Assembly (NCBI GenBank): GCA_035995165.1
Contig: DASYKU010000089.1
Location: 1 to 47,925, forward strand
DNA from: Mycobacteriales bacterium
Lineage (GTDB): Bacteria > Actinomycetota > Actinomycetes > Mycobacteriales > CADCTP01
Length of the DNA: 47,925 bases
Direction: 5' to 3'
Under the pieces are notes generated by a model. That model worked only from the letters and a program-made list of their open reading frames with translations, ran no database searches and was not told where the DNA came from. The translations under genes and the position numbers were made by a program. Each line of letters begins with the position of its first letter. Position 1 is the first letter of the stretch. This document shows positions 19,479 through 27,680 of this stretch, one piece after another.

Positions 19479-19805
19479 TCAGACGGCCCGGTTCAACAAG
19501 GGAGCCCAGGCGTCGCGTACGTGCGGAGAGAGCCAGAGCGTCGGCCAGAGCCCGGCGAGGATCTCGGCGTCGAGAAGCGTGCAGACGTCCTCCTCGAGAC
19601 CCTCGGTGAGCACGATGCTGTAGAGCAGGTCCCGCTCGGCGGGGTCGGTGAGGTCGAGGGTGCGGGGGGCGCCGGTGCCGGACCAGTAGAGCCGGTGCGG
19701 CAGGGTGATCCGGCCCGTCGTCGGGCCGCGCAGGCAGGACAGGTCCGCCGGCACGGCCACCGGCGCCGACCAGCGTCGACCCGGATGCGGTGTGGACACA
19801 ACCAC
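19479..19805 (-). CDS. Conserved-looking hypothetical protein (108 aa)
   Basis: The C-terminal half looks like real protein: GRITLPHRLYWSGTGAPRTLDLTDPAERDLLYSIVLTEG and VCTLLDAEILAGLWPTLWLSPHVRDAW. This pattern occurs in uncharacterised actinobacterial proteins often found near antitoxin or nucleotidyltransferase genes, but I cannot assign a function. GTG at 19803-19805 is chosen because the frame upstream is Arg-rich and noncoding in style; a second GTG lies two codons on. It converges with the AAA ATPase gene 13 bp away. Confidence 0.6.
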   Translation of the reverse strand: MVVSTPHPGRRWSAPVAVPADLSCLRGPTTGRITLPHRLYWSGTGAPRTLDLTDPAERDLLYSIVLTEGLEEDVCTLLDAEILAGLWPTLWLSPHVRDAWAPLLNRAV

Positions 19806-19855
19806 AGGGTGCCCGCGCGGGCGGAGCCGATCAAGCGACGCCGCCCGCGGCCGGG

Positions 19856-20062
19856 TCAGAGCGTCGTGCAGGGTTGGAAGGGGGCGCCGACGGCGAGGGA
19901 TTTGCCGCTGTCGCTCTCCACCGCGACGCCGACGATCCCGAGCTGGAAGACCTCGCCCGCGACCTTGTCGCAGATGTCCTTGCCCACCTGGGGGTCGGTC
20001 GACGGCGTCTTGACCCAGACGACCGTGCAGCCCTCGGGGAGGGAGACCTCGGTCACGGACAT
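19856..20062 (-). CDS. Short hypothetical protein, possibly a 5'-truncated lipoprotein
   Basis: Reads MSVTEVSLPEGCTVVWVKTP and on to VESDSGKSLAVGAPFQPCTTL, 68 residues with three cysteines. In frame upstream lies AAGSGGGSGECSGAIPTAKAALSG, which looks like the Gly/Ser linker that follows a lipobox cysteine, but no signal peptide or start codon precedes it: the frame turns into an Arg run and hits a stop. It therefore looks like the mature part of an exported protein that lost its front. Head-to-head with another gene remnant that also lost its N-terminus. Confidence 0.45.
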   Translation of the reverse strand: MSVTEVSLPEGCTVVWVKTPSTDPQVGKDICDKVAGEVFQLGIVGVAVESDSGKSLAVGAPFQPCTTL

Positions 20063-20142
20063 CCCGCTCAGCGCGGCCTTCGCCGTCGGGATCGCCCCCG
20101 AGCACTCCCCGGACCCGCCGCCGGACCCCGCCGCGCGGCGGC

Positions 20143-20667
20143 GGCGACGGACACTACGTCCTCGTCGCCACGATCGTCGGGCCGGCCGAGGAGCCGGAGA
20201 TCAGATCGGGCTTGGGAAGCCTTGTCCTCGGCAGTCAGGTGCGAGTGCACTGGCACCGCGAGTCGCCCGTCCGGCGCGCCGAATTGGCGCTGGCGGTCGC
20301 GGACCTGAATTGTGACTCGGTGGTGATCGTGGGCACGCCGGTCGATCCACGTCGGCAGGACCGGGCTCGCCGGCAGTGCCTCGAACGGTTGCTCTGGGAC
20401 CTGCGTACACGATCGGTCGGCCTCGTTCGGGCCGAGTCGCGCGGGCCGGAGCGCGACCGGGCCGACACCACCGCTCTCGCCGGCTTCCGGCGCAAGAACG
20501 TGATGCCGGCCGGCATGCGCTTTGAACACGGCCTCCCGGCGCAGGACCGATGTCTCTGGTTGCCGGACACCGTGGCCGGAGCCATTCTGGCTGACCTCCG
20601 CGGGGATTCCAGGTATCGAAAGCCGCTGGACCACTCGCTCCGAGTGCTGCTCGTGGAGCTCGGCTGA
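20143..20667 (+). pseudogene. DUF3800-like protein, N-terminus missing
   Basis: The frame reads GGGDGHYVLVATIVGPAEEP, then VRVHWHRESPVRRAELALAVADL, DSVVIVGTPVDPRRQDRARRQCLERLLWDL and a conserved-looking end with DRCLWLPDTVAGAILADLRGDSRYRKPL. This resembles actinobacterial DUF3800-type proteins, which start with an Asp-Glu-containing nuclease-like strand (VDES type) just before the YVLAA stretch. That strand and any ATG/GTG are absent; the first start-like codon is a TTG at 20212, inside the domain. Codon use is less GC-rich than the neighbours. Probably a remnant; a TTG-started short protein is the alternative. Confidence 0.5.
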
Positions 20668-20675
20668 CAGCGCGA

Positions 20676-20713
20676 GAGCCGGGCGCCCGCCGTCCGGCGG
20701 GAGGTCCCGGCTC
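20676..20713. terminator. Strong stem-loop after the DUF3800-like remnant
   Basis: GAGCCGGG (20676-20683) pairs with CCCGGCTC (20706-20713), and inside it CCCGCC pairs with GGCGGG around GTCC. A long two-part GC hairpin, probable bidirectional terminator. Confidence 0.6.
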
Positions 20714-20790
20714 CACTTCCGAACCCCTGGGATCCGGCGGATTCAGTATGGGCGTTGATCCTCGCTGCGGGCAAGGCCGGGGCGGTCGGC

Positions 20791-21423
20791 TCACCAGTCC
20801 TTGGTGATGACGAGGACTATGCCGGCGGGGGTGGGCGGGAGGCCGGCGTAGCGCGGGAGGACTTGGTTGACCTGGGAGAACTCGCGGGCCAGCTCGCGGG
20901 CCGCCGCCTCCTGGGCCGCGTTCCCAGGGGTGTAGTAGACCGTGGTCACCTCGAGCCGGCCGGCGAAGTTGCCGACCTGGGCGACCTGCCAGCCCTGGGC
21001 CTGGACCTGGGCCGCGGCCCGGTCGGCCAGGCCCTTGATCACCGAGTTGTTCAGCACGGTGACCGGTGCGCGGGCCGCGGAGGTCCGGGCGGGCGGCGCC
21101 GGCGTCGGCGTCGGAGTGGTCGGCCGCGGCGTCGGACTCGCGGACGGCTCGGTCGACGGCTCGGTGGCGGAAGCGGCGGTCGGGGTGGGCGCGGACGTCG
21201 ACGGCGCGGACGTAGACGGCGCAGACGAGGACGCCGGCGCGGGCGCGGCTCCGGACGTGCCCGGCGACCCTCCGCCGAGCGCGACGACGCCGACGATCAG
21301 CAGGGCCACTCCGACCAGCGCCACGAGCACGCCGACCAGCCGGGCGCCGCCGGGCGCGGCCAGCGCGGACCGCAGCCGGGCCACGGGTGGTCTCCCTCCG
21401 GTCGATGGTGGCGGTGCCGCCAT
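20791..21423 (-). CDS. LytR_C-domain membrane protein, VirR-like
   Basis: A 210-residue protein with a short cytoplasmic head, one membrane helix (LVGVLVALVGVALLIVGVVAL, about residues 29-49), a Ser/Thr/Pro-rich spacer (about 50-115) and a C-terminal LytR_C domain (APVTVLNNSVIKGLADRAAAQVQAQGW through LPPTPAGIVLVITKDW). M. tuberculosis Rv0431 (VirR), which affects envelope vesicle release, has the same layout and also sits beside a DUF3263 gene. The start at the ATG 21421-21423 is uncertain because the frame stays open upstream. Likely acts at the cell wall through protein contacts. Confidence 0.85.
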   Translation of the reverse strand: MAAPPPSTGGRPPVARLRSALAAPGGARLVGVLVALVGVALLIVGVVALGGGSPGTSGAAPAPASSSAPSTSAPSTSAPTPTAASATEPSTEPSASPTPRPTTPTPTPAPPARTSAARAPVTVLNNSVIKGLADRAAAQVQAQGWQVAQVGNFAGRLEVTTVYYTPGNAAQEAAARELAREFSQVNQVLPRYAGLPPTPAGIVLVITKDW

Positions 21424-21506
21424 CGATAGTCCCAGGATTTCCTCTTCCGGCGGGTCCCCCGAACCGCCGTTGAGGTCGTCGAACGTGAAGCGGGCTATCG
21501 GAGCCT

Positions 21507-21821
21507 CTAGGGGCTTTCGATGCCCAGGCGCCGGGCCGAACGCGCACGCTGCCGGCTGGCGCGCAGTCTGCGCAGCCTCTTGACCAGCATCGGATCGGCC
21601 GCGAGGGACTCGGGTCGGTCGATCAGCGCGTTGAGCACCTGGTAATACCGCGTCGCGGACATGTCGAACAGGTCCTTGATGGCCTGCTCCTTGGCGCCCG
21701 CGTACTTCCACCACTGCCGCTCGAACGCGAGGATCTCGCGCTCGCGCCGGGTCAACCCGTCAGCCGGCTCCGCGCCGTCGGCCGGGTCTGCCGGCGGGTT
21801 CAGTGCTTCGGCGGCGTCCAC
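21507..21821 (-). CDS. DUF3263 helix-turn-helix protein (Rv0430-like)
   Basis: A 104-residue protein, almost wholly the DUF3263 domain: LTRREREILAFERQWWKYAGAKEQAIKDLFDMSATRYYQVLNALIDRPE and a basic end KRLRRLRASRQRARSARRLG. Probably a DNA-binding factor; the pairing with the VirR-like gene is conserved in actinobacteria. The GTG at 21819-21821 has GGAGGAA eight bases upstream and gives the length of the mycobacterial homologue, so I prefer it to the ATG at 21872. Confidence 0.9.
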   Translation of the reverse strand: MDAAEALNPPADPADGAEPADGLTRREREILAFERQWWKYAGAKEQAIKDLFDMSATRYYQVLNALIDRPESLAADPMLVKRLRRLRASRQRARSARRLGIESP

Positions 21822-21927
21822 GGTCTCGCTTCCTCCGACGCAGTACAGGGCGATTGGCTGGGGGCCATTCAAGCATGCGGCGACGACAAGACCGGCCCGG
21901 CGCGCCGCAGCCCGGTCAGGGGTCCGG

Positions 21928-23169
21928 TCAGGGGTAGAGCCCCCGGGTCCGGTGGGCCTCCGCGACCCGGCCGACGCCGATCATCTGCGCCGCGGTCCGC
22001 ATCGACACCTTCCGCTCGGCCGCCAGCGCCGCGACCTGCCCGTACGCCCGTTCCATCAGGGCCTTGAGCCGGTCGTTGACCTCGTCCTCGCTCCAGAAGT
22101 ACGCCTGCAGGTCCTGGACCCACTCGAAGTACGACACCGCGACGCCGCCGGAGTTGGCCAGCACGTCCGGCACCACCAGCACGCCGTTCTCGGCCAGGAT
22201 CGCGTCCGCGTCCGGGGTGGTCGGCCCGTTCGCGCCCTCGACCACGAACCGGGCCCGGACCTTGGCCGCGTTGTCCTCGTGCAGGACGCCCTCGAGCGCG
22301 GCCGGGACCAGGATGTCCACGTCGAGCTCGAGCAGCTCCTCGTTGGAGATCCGGTCGGTGCCGGGGTAGCCGACCACCGTGCCGGCGCCACCGCGCACGT
22401 GCCGCAGCAGGCCCGCGGTGTCCAGGCCGGAGGCGTCGTACACGCCGCCGCCGACGTCGGAGACCGCGACGACCGTGCAGCCGGCGTCGTGCAGGAACTG
22501 CGCCGCCAGGCCGCCGACCTTGCCGAAGCCCTGGACGGCGACGGTCGCCCCGCGCGCGTCGACGCCGGCGTCCTTCAGCGCGCTGAAGGCCGCGTACATC
22601 ACCCCGCGGCTGGTGGCGCCGCCGCGGCCCTCGGAGCCGCCGACCGAGACGGGCTTGCCGGTGACGACGCCGGTGACCGTGTAGCCGGAGTGGATGGAGT
22701 AGGTGTCCATCATCCAGGCCATGGTCTGCTCGTCGGTGCCGACGTCCGGCGCCGGGATGTCGCGCTCGGGGCCGATGATCGGGATGATCTCCGACGCGTA
22801 CCGCCGGGTGACCCGCTCCAGCTCGTTGCGGGAGAGCACCTTGGGGTCGACGGCGACACCGCCCTTGGCCCCGCCGTACGGCACCCCGATGAGGGCGCAC
22901 TTCCAGGTCATCCACATCGCCAGCGCCCGGACCTCGTCGATGTCCGTGGCCGGGTGGAAGCGGACACCGCCCTTGGCCGGCCCCCGGGTCAGGTTGTGCT
23001 GGACGCGGTAGCCCGTCAGGACCTCGACGTGCCCGTCGTCGTGCCGCAGGGGCACGGCCACGGTGAGCTCGCGGCGCGGTGTCCGCAGCAGCTCGTGGAA
23101 TCCGTCGTCGAGGCCGAGCTCTCGTACCGCCTCGGCGAGCTGGTGCTGGGCTGACTGCCAAGCCGACAT
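21928..23169 (-). CDS. Glutamate dehydrogenase (Glu/Leu/Phe/Val dehydrogenase family)
   Basis: Interconverts glutamate and 2-oxoglutarate plus ammonia with NAD(P). A 413-residue enzyme of the hexameric class, with the substrate motif PYGGAKGGV, the catalytic region DIPAPDVGTDEQTMAWMMD, the Rossmann loop VAVQGFGKVGG and the conserved VVEGANGPTTPDAD. The family match to the ATG at 23167-23169 is exact; the open frame upstream belongs to other sequence. A leucine or phenylalanine dehydrogenase is less likely on length and the GGAKGG context. Confidence 0.92.
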   Translation of the reverse strand: MSAWQSAQHQLAEAVRELGLDDGFHELLRTPRRELTVAVPLRHDDGHVEVLTGYRVQHNLTRGPAKGGVRFHPATDIDEVRALAMWMTWKCALIGVPYGGAKGGVAVDPKVLSRNELERVTRRYASEIIPIIGPERDIPAPDVGTDEQTMAWMMDTYSIHSGYTVTGVVTGKPVSVGGSEGRGGATSRGVMYAAFSALKDAGVDARGATVAVQGFGKVGGLAAQFLHDAGCTVVAVSDVGGGVYDASGLDTAGLLRHVRGGAGTVVGYPGTDRISNEELLELDVDILVPAALEGVLHEDNAAKVRARFVVEGANGPTTPDADAILAENGVLVVPDVLANSGGVAVSYFEWVQDLQAYFWSEDEVNDRLKALMERAYGQVAALAAERKVSMRTAAQMIGVGRVAEAHRTRGLYP

Positions 23170-23311
23170 CCGTGCCACAAGAACACCCCTGTGCGAACGC
23201 TCACCGGCGATCGCCGTTGACCGCCGGACCGATACGACTGTACCCGGACATGCCGGAAGGCCGGCGTCCACTTCGGACACCGGCACCCGACCGTGCAGGT
23301 TGGTGCTGTGA

Positions 23312-23517
23312 CTAGCCGAGGACCTTCTTGGTCGACGGCATGTCGCTGAGCTTGCCGGCACCCGGCGCCAGCTTCGTCTTCGCCGACGCCGACTTCGCGC
23401 TGGTGTCGACACCGAACGGAGCGCAGTTGAAGCAGGTGCCGCCCCGGATGTGCCGGAGCCGACGAACAGCGGGAGTGCGCCGGCGACCGCGGCTGCGGCC
23501 ACCAACGACACCGCCAC
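23312..23517 (-). pseudogene. Small secreted protein, apparently frameshifted
   Basis: One frame encodes a good Sec signal (VAVSLVAAAAVAGALPLFVG then SGTSGAAPA, from a GTG at 23517). It turns into Arg-rich nonsense just where another frame becomes sensible: GGTCFNCAPFGVDTSAKSAS, AKTKLAPGAGKLSDMPSTKKVLG, stop at 23312-23314. Joined, the two would make a secreted peptide of about 65 residues with a CFNC motif. A one-base shift near 23450 is required, so this is a decayed gene, a sequencing slip, or two unrelated frames. Confidence 0.4.
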
Positions 23518-23645
23518 CCGGCGACGAGTGGACCTGCGAGAGACCCCAGGTAGTGAAGCAGACGGTGCCGGCGCGGTCCCCCGGGCTCGGCTGAGGGACC
23601 TTACCCAGATCTCACCGACAGTCCCGGCCGACACACCTGAAGTCA

Positions 23646-24074
23646 CTAGTTGCTCAGCAGAAACGCGCGGATGCGCTCCGCGTACCCTTCTGGTGGATCT
23701 TCGTCCGTGTACGGATGGCGCGGCCCGAGCCAGAAGCGCAGCCCGTCCTTGGGCTTGCGCGGGATGACGTGCAGGTGCAGATGGGGTACGGACTGGCTCA
23801 CGACGTTGTTGACCAGCACCATCGACCCGGGCACGTCCAGGCCCTGCTCGACCGCGACCTCCAGCCGCTGCGCGGTCAGCGCGAACTCCGGCACCAGCTC
23901 GGCCGGCAGCTCCTTGTACGTGGTGACGTGCACCTTCGGGACCAGCAGCACGTGGCCGTGGAAGACCGGCTTGGTGTCCAGGAAGGCCAGCAGGTCGGGG
24001 GTGTCCAGCACCGTGACCGCCGGCAGCTCGCCCGAGATGATCCGGCAGAACGTGCAGGTTCCCGCGCGTGCCAC
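23646..24074 (-). CDS. HIT-family nucleotide hydrolase/transferase
   Basis: A 142-residue histidine-triad protein. CTFCRIISGELPAVTVLD is the family opening, with the active-site HLHLHVIPR (His-x-His-x-His) near residues 106-114. Acts on nucleotide phosphates or phosphoramidates in the cytoplasm. The GTG at 24072-24074 lies only nine bases from the ATG of the divergent spermidine-synthase-like gene, so both promoters must lie inside each other's coding region unless one start is further downstream. Confidence 0.9.
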   Translation of the reverse strand: MARAGTCTFCRIISGELPAVTVLDTPDLLAFLDTKPVFHGHVLLVPKVHVTTYKELPAELVPEFALTAQRLEVAVEQGLDVPGSMVLVNNVVSQSVPHLHLHVIPRKPKDGLRFWLGPRHPYTDEDPPEGYAERIRAFLLSN

Positions 24075-24083
24075 CCTGGGATC

Positions 24084-24995
24084 ATGCACCGCCGCAGCTC
24101 CGTGCGGGACGCCGGGCGGCGTCCCTCCCCCGCACTCCCGCCCGTCCCGCCGTACGACCTGCAGGCCACGCATACCGTCGTGAGCATCGAGGGCGACCCG
24201 TCCCGGCCGTCGGGCCGGATGATCTTCCTCGACGGCCACGAGAGCTCGTACGTGGACCTGGCCGACCCGACCCATCTCGAGTTCTCCTACGTACGGCGTA
24301 TCGGGGACGTCCTGGACCTGCTGCGGCCGCCGCGGCAGCCGATCGAGGTGCTGCACGTGGGCGGCGGCGGCTTCACCCTGCCCCGGTACGTCGCGGCGAC
24401 GCGGCCCCGCTCCCGCCAGATCGTCTTCGAGTACGACGGCGAGCTGGTCCGGATCGCCCGCGAGCACCTCGGGCTGGCGGCCTCACCCGGGCTGCGCGTC
24501 CGGGTCGGCGACGCCCGGGCCCGGCTGGCCGAGCGGCCCGACGCCAGCGCGGACGTCGTCATCGGCGACGCGTTCTCCGGCGTCGTGGTGCCGGCCCACC
24601 TGGCCACCGTCGAGTTCGCCCGGGAGGTACGCCGGGTGCTGCGCCCGGACGGCGTCTACCTCCTCAACGTCATCGACTGCCCGCCGCTGCGGGTGTCCCG
24701 GGCCGAGGCCGCGACCCTGCTGCGAGCGTTCGCGCACGTCGGGCTGGTGGCCGAGCGGGACCTGCTGCGCGAGCGGGACGCGGGCAACGTGGTGTTCCTT
24801 GCCTCTTCCGCGCCGCTGCCGCTGGACGGAGTCCGCAAGGCGGCCTCCCGCGGGGCGTTCCCGGACGACGTGCTCGACCGGGCCGCGGTGACGACGTTCG
24901 CCGGGTCGGCCGCGGTGGCGACCGACGACACGGTCGAGCGGTGGGCGAAGATCGCCCCGCCGCCGGACCTGCCGGTGCCGCTGCATGGTGAGTGA
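24084..24995 (+). CDS. Spermidine synthase-like / fused methyltransferase
   Basis: A 303-residue Rossmann protein. HVGGGGFTLPRYVAATRPRS is the cofactor loop, IVFEYDGELVRIAREHLGL the acidic strand, RVRVGDARARLAERPDASADVVIGDAFSG the substrate strand, as in polyamine synthases and their methyltransferase relatives. The YDL-gatekeeper-like region and polyamine-binding residues are not clear, so a methyltransferase is equally possible. Start uncertain: ATG 24084 or a GTG at 24180 nearer the domain. malQ follows 25 bp downstream. Confidence 0.78.
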   Translation: MHRRSSVRDAGRRPSPALPPVPPYDLQATHTVVSIEGDPSRPSGRMIFLDGHESSYVDLADPTHLEFSYVRRIGDVLDLLRPPRQPIEVLHVGGGGFTLPRYVAATRPRSRQIVFEYDGELVRIAREHLGLAASPGLRVRVGDARARLAERPDASADVVIGDAFSGVVVPAHLATVEFAREVRRVLRPDGVYLLNVIDCPPLRVSRAEAATLLRAFAHVGLVAERDLLRERDAGNVVFLASSAPLPLDGVRKAASRGAFPDDVLDRAAVTTFAGSAAVATDDTVERWAKIAPPPDLPVPLHGE

Positions 24996-25020
24996 CGGAC
25001 CGAGCGGGTAGGGCGACTGC

Positions 25021-26880
25021 GTGGATCTGGAGCAGCGGGCCGCTGAGGCCGGCGTGGCGACGTCGTACCTGGACTGGGAGCGGAAACAGCGCGCCGTCGC
25101 CCCCGAGGCGATCGAGGCCACCCTCGATCTGGTCGGGCCGCCGCCGAAGCGGGCGTTGGTGACCACCGGGCCGGCGCCGGTCGGCGGTCCTGTTCAGCTG
25201 GAAGGCGGCCGGACCACCACGGTCGCGTCCGGCGACGCCCTGCCGGACGGCGTGCACCAGCTGCCGGACGGGACCCCGGTCGTGGTCGCGCCGTCGGCGC
25301 TGCCCGACCCGGCCGACGGCGGCCGGCTCTGGGGCTGGCAGGTGCAGCTCTACCAGCTGCGCTCGGCCCGGTCCTGGGGCATCGGGGACTACGCCGACCT
25401 GCGCACCCTGGCCCGGGAGACCGCGGCCCAGGGCGCCGGCGTGCTGCTGGTCAACCCGATGCACGCGGTGACGCCGGTGCTGCCGATCCAGACCTCGCCG
25501 TACTTTCCCTCCTCCCGGCGGTTCGCCGACCAGCTCGCGGTCGCGGTGGACGCGCTGCCGGAGTACGGCTCGGCGCCGGCCGAGCTGCGGGACCAGGTCG
25601 ACACGCTGCGGCCGCCGAACGCCGAGCTGATCGACCGGGACGCGGTCTGGCGGGCCAAGCGGGTGGCGTTGGCCCTGCTGGTCCCGCCGGACGCGCCCGC
25701 CGAGACCGACCACGACTGGTCCGGGCCGGAGGGGTTCGCGGTCTTCTGCGCCCTGGCCGAGCAGTACAGCGCGGACTGGCGGACCTGGCCGGAGGACCTG
25801 CGGACGCCGGGACCGGCCGCGCTGATGGCGGCCGACCCCGAGCTGGTCCGGCTGCACCGCTGGATCCAGCGGCGCGCGGTCGAGCAGCTGGACGCGGCCC
25901 AGCAGGAGGCCCGCGACGGCGGCATGGCGGTCGGCATCGTGCACGACCTGGCCGTCGGGGTGGACCCGGCCGGCGCCGACGCCTGGCTGCAGCCGGGCGA
26001 GCTGGCCTCGGGAGCGACCGTCGGGGCGCCGCCGGACGCGTTCAACCAGCGCGGGCAGGACTGGGGCTTCCCGCCGTTCCTGCCCGCACGGCTGGCCGAG
26101 ACCTCGTACGAGCCGTTCCGGCAGGTGGTCCGGGCGGCGTTGCAGCACGGCGGCGGGCTGCGGGTCGACCACGTGATGGGACTGTTCCGGCTCTGGTGGG
26201 TGCCGGCCGGGCGCGGGGCGGCCGGCGGGACGTACGTCTCCTACGACGCGGCGGCGATGATCGCGGCGGTCGTGCTGGAGGCGACCCGGGCCGGCGCGCT
26301 CGTCGTCGGCGAGGACCTCGGCACCGTCCTGCCCTCCAGCCGGGTCGCGCTGGACAAGGCCGGGGTGCTCGGCTCGGCCGTGCTCTGGTTCTCCCGGGAG
26401 GAGGACGAGATCACGCCGTTGCGGCCGGCGGACTACCGGGAGCGGGCGGTGGCGAGCGTGTCCACCCACGACCTGCCCACCGCGTACGGGCTGCTGGCCG
26501 ACGAGCAGGTCCGGATCCGGGCCTCGCTCGGCCAGCTGGACCGGCCGGAGGACGAGGAACGCAAGCGGGTCGGCGAGGAGAAGGACCGGCTGCTGGCGAT
26601 GATGCGGGCCGAGGGCCTGGCCCGCTCCGGAGCCTCGGACGAGGAGCTGGTGCTGGACATGTACCGGACGCTGATCAAGACGCCGTGCCGGGTCGTGCTG
26701 GCGATGCCGGCGGACGCGGTCGGCGACATCCGCCAGCCCAACCTCCCGGGCACGCTGGACGAGTACCCCAACTGGCGGCTGCCGCTGGCCGACGGCAGCG
26801 GCACCGAGGTCCCGCTCGAAGCCTTCCTCGCCTCCCCCACCACCGCGCGCCTCGCCACCCTCCTCAACACCGGCCTGTGA
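25021..26880 (+). CDS. malQ: 4-alpha-glucanotransferase (GH77)
   Basis: Disproportionates maltodextrins and takes part in glycogen/maltose turnover in the cytoplasm. The 619 residues have QLYQLRSARSWGIGDYADL and the GH77 catalytic set: Asp in LRVDHVMGLFRLWW (about residue 383), Glu in VVGEDLGTV (about 430) and Asp in STHDLPT (about 483). An N-terminal extension of 110 residues is usual for actinobacterial MalQ. GTG start; its stop overlaps the DUF998 gene start (GTGA). Confidence 0.93.
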   Translation: MDLEQRAAEAGVATSYLDWERKQRAVAPEAIEATLDLVGPPPKRALVTTGPAPVGGPVQLEGGRTTTVASGDALPDGVHQLPDGTPVVVAPSALPDPADGGRLWGWQVQLYQLRSARSWGIGDYADLRTLARETAAQGAGVLLVNPMHAVTPVLPIQTSPYFPSSRRFADQLAVAVDALPEYGSAPAELRDQVDTLRPPNAELIDRDAVWRAKRVALALLVPPDAPAETDHDWSGPEGFAVFCALAEQYSADWRTWPEDLRTPGPAALMAADPELVRLHRWIQRRAVEQLDAAQQEARDGGMAVGIVHDLAVGVDPAGADAWLQPGELASGATVGAPPDAFNQRGQDWGFPPFLPARLAETSYEPFRQVVRAALQHGGGLRVDHVMGLFRLWWVPAGRGAAGGTYVSYDAAAMIAAVVLEATRAGALVVGEDLGTVLPSSRVALDKAGVLGSAVLWFSREEDEITPLRPADYRERAVASVSTHDLPTAYGLLADEQVRIRASLGQLDRPEDEERKRVGEEKDRLLAMMRAEGLARSGASDEELVLDMYRTLIKTPCRVVLAMPADAVGDIRQPNLPGTLDEYPNWRLPLADGSGTEVPLEAFLASPTTARLATLLNTGL

Positions 26881-27422
26881 GGTCGGCGCCGTGGTGGGGG
26901 GTCGTGTCGTCGGCGGCCGCGCCGGTGCTGCTGATCGGCGGCTGGACGCTCGCCGCGGCGGTGCAGCGGGGCGGGTTCGACCAGGTCACCGGGACGATCA
27001 GCGCGCTGGCGGCGCGGGACGCCGATCACCGGGAGGTGATGACGGCGGCGCTGGCGGCGGTCGGGGTCTGTCACCTGACGACCGCGGCCGCCCTGCGCTC
27101 GGCGGGCCGACCGGCCCGGGTCCTGTACGGCGTCGGCGGGGCGGCGACCGTGCTGGTCGCGGCGTTCCCGCTGCCGGCCGGCGACGGCAACTCGGCCGCG
27201 CACACGGCGGCGGCCACGGTCGCGTTCGGGGCGCTGGCCGCGTGGCCGGCCATCGTCCGCCGCCCGGCCGACCGCGTCGCCGCGGCCGCCCTGCTGGCTC
27301 TCGTCGCCTGGTTCGCGGCCGAGCTCGCCACCGACGGCGCCCACGTCGGCCTCGCCGAACGAGCCGCCGCCGGCACCCAAGCACTCTGGCCCCTCCTCGC
27401 CGCACTCCGTCCCCGCACCTGA
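26877..27422 (+). CDS. DUF998 membrane protein
   Basis: A 181-residue protein with five to six membrane helices and the DUF998 opening (APVLLIGGWTLAAAVQRGGFDQVTGTISALAARDADHREVM). Function unknown. The GTG overlaps the malQ stop, so the two are coupled, which may be only a matter of packing. Confidence 0.85.
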   Translation: MRSAPWWGVVSSAAAPVLLIGGWTLAAAVQRGGFDQVTGTISALAARDADHREVMTAALAAVGVCHLTTAAALRSAGRPARVLYGVGGAATVLVAAFPLPAGDGNSAAHTAAATVAFGALAAWPAIVRRPADRVAAAALLALVAWFAAELATDGAHVGLAERAAAGTQALWPLLAALRPRT

Positions 27423-27438
27423 CGTCGCACACCGAATC

Positions 27439-27470
27439 CGTACACATCGTTGGACCAATTCGTGTGTACG
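27439..27470. promoter_or_regulatory. Inverted repeat at the vapBC start, probable operator
   Basis: CGTACACA (27439-27446) and TTGG (27450-27453) mirror CCAA (27455-27458) and TGTGTACG (27463-27470), ending at the base before the vapB ATG. VapBC complexes normally bind such palindromes to repress their own operon. Confidence 0.65.
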
Positions 27471-27680
27471 ATGGGGGAGGTGCGGACCAACATCGACATC
27501 GACGACGCGCTGCTCGCCGAGGCGCAGGGTCTGGCCGGCACGAGGACCAAGAAGGCAACCGTGGAGTACGCGCTGGCCGAGCTGATCCGGCGACGCAAAG
27601 CCAAGGGAATGCTGGCGCTTCGCGGCCGGGTCGAGTTCGACCTCGATCTGGACCTGACCCGCGGCGGCCGAACCGGGTGA
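27471..27680 (+). CDS. VapB-type antitoxin
   Basis: A 69-residue antitoxin: MGEVRTNIDIDDALLAEAQG is the VapB (VapB_antitoxin/type II) start, with TKKATVEYALAELIRR completing the ribbon-helix-helix-like DNA-binding part; the acidic tail DLDLDLTRGG would wrap the toxin. The ATG lies right behind the operator palindrome. Its end overlaps vapC by GTGA. Confidence 0.88.
   Translation: MGEVRTNIDIDDALLAEAQGLAGTRTKKATVEYALAELIRRRKAKGMLALRGRVEFDLDLDLTRGGRTG

Noticed and set aside
21900-21930. Two direct copies of a TCCGGTCAGGGG-like word near the glutamate dehydrogenase stop
   Set aside because: Short, two copies only, no associated function visible.
27439-27470. Palindrome considered as a terminator of the DUF998 gene
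   Set aside because: It ends at the vapB start codon and is AT-richer than local terminators, so an operator is the better reading.
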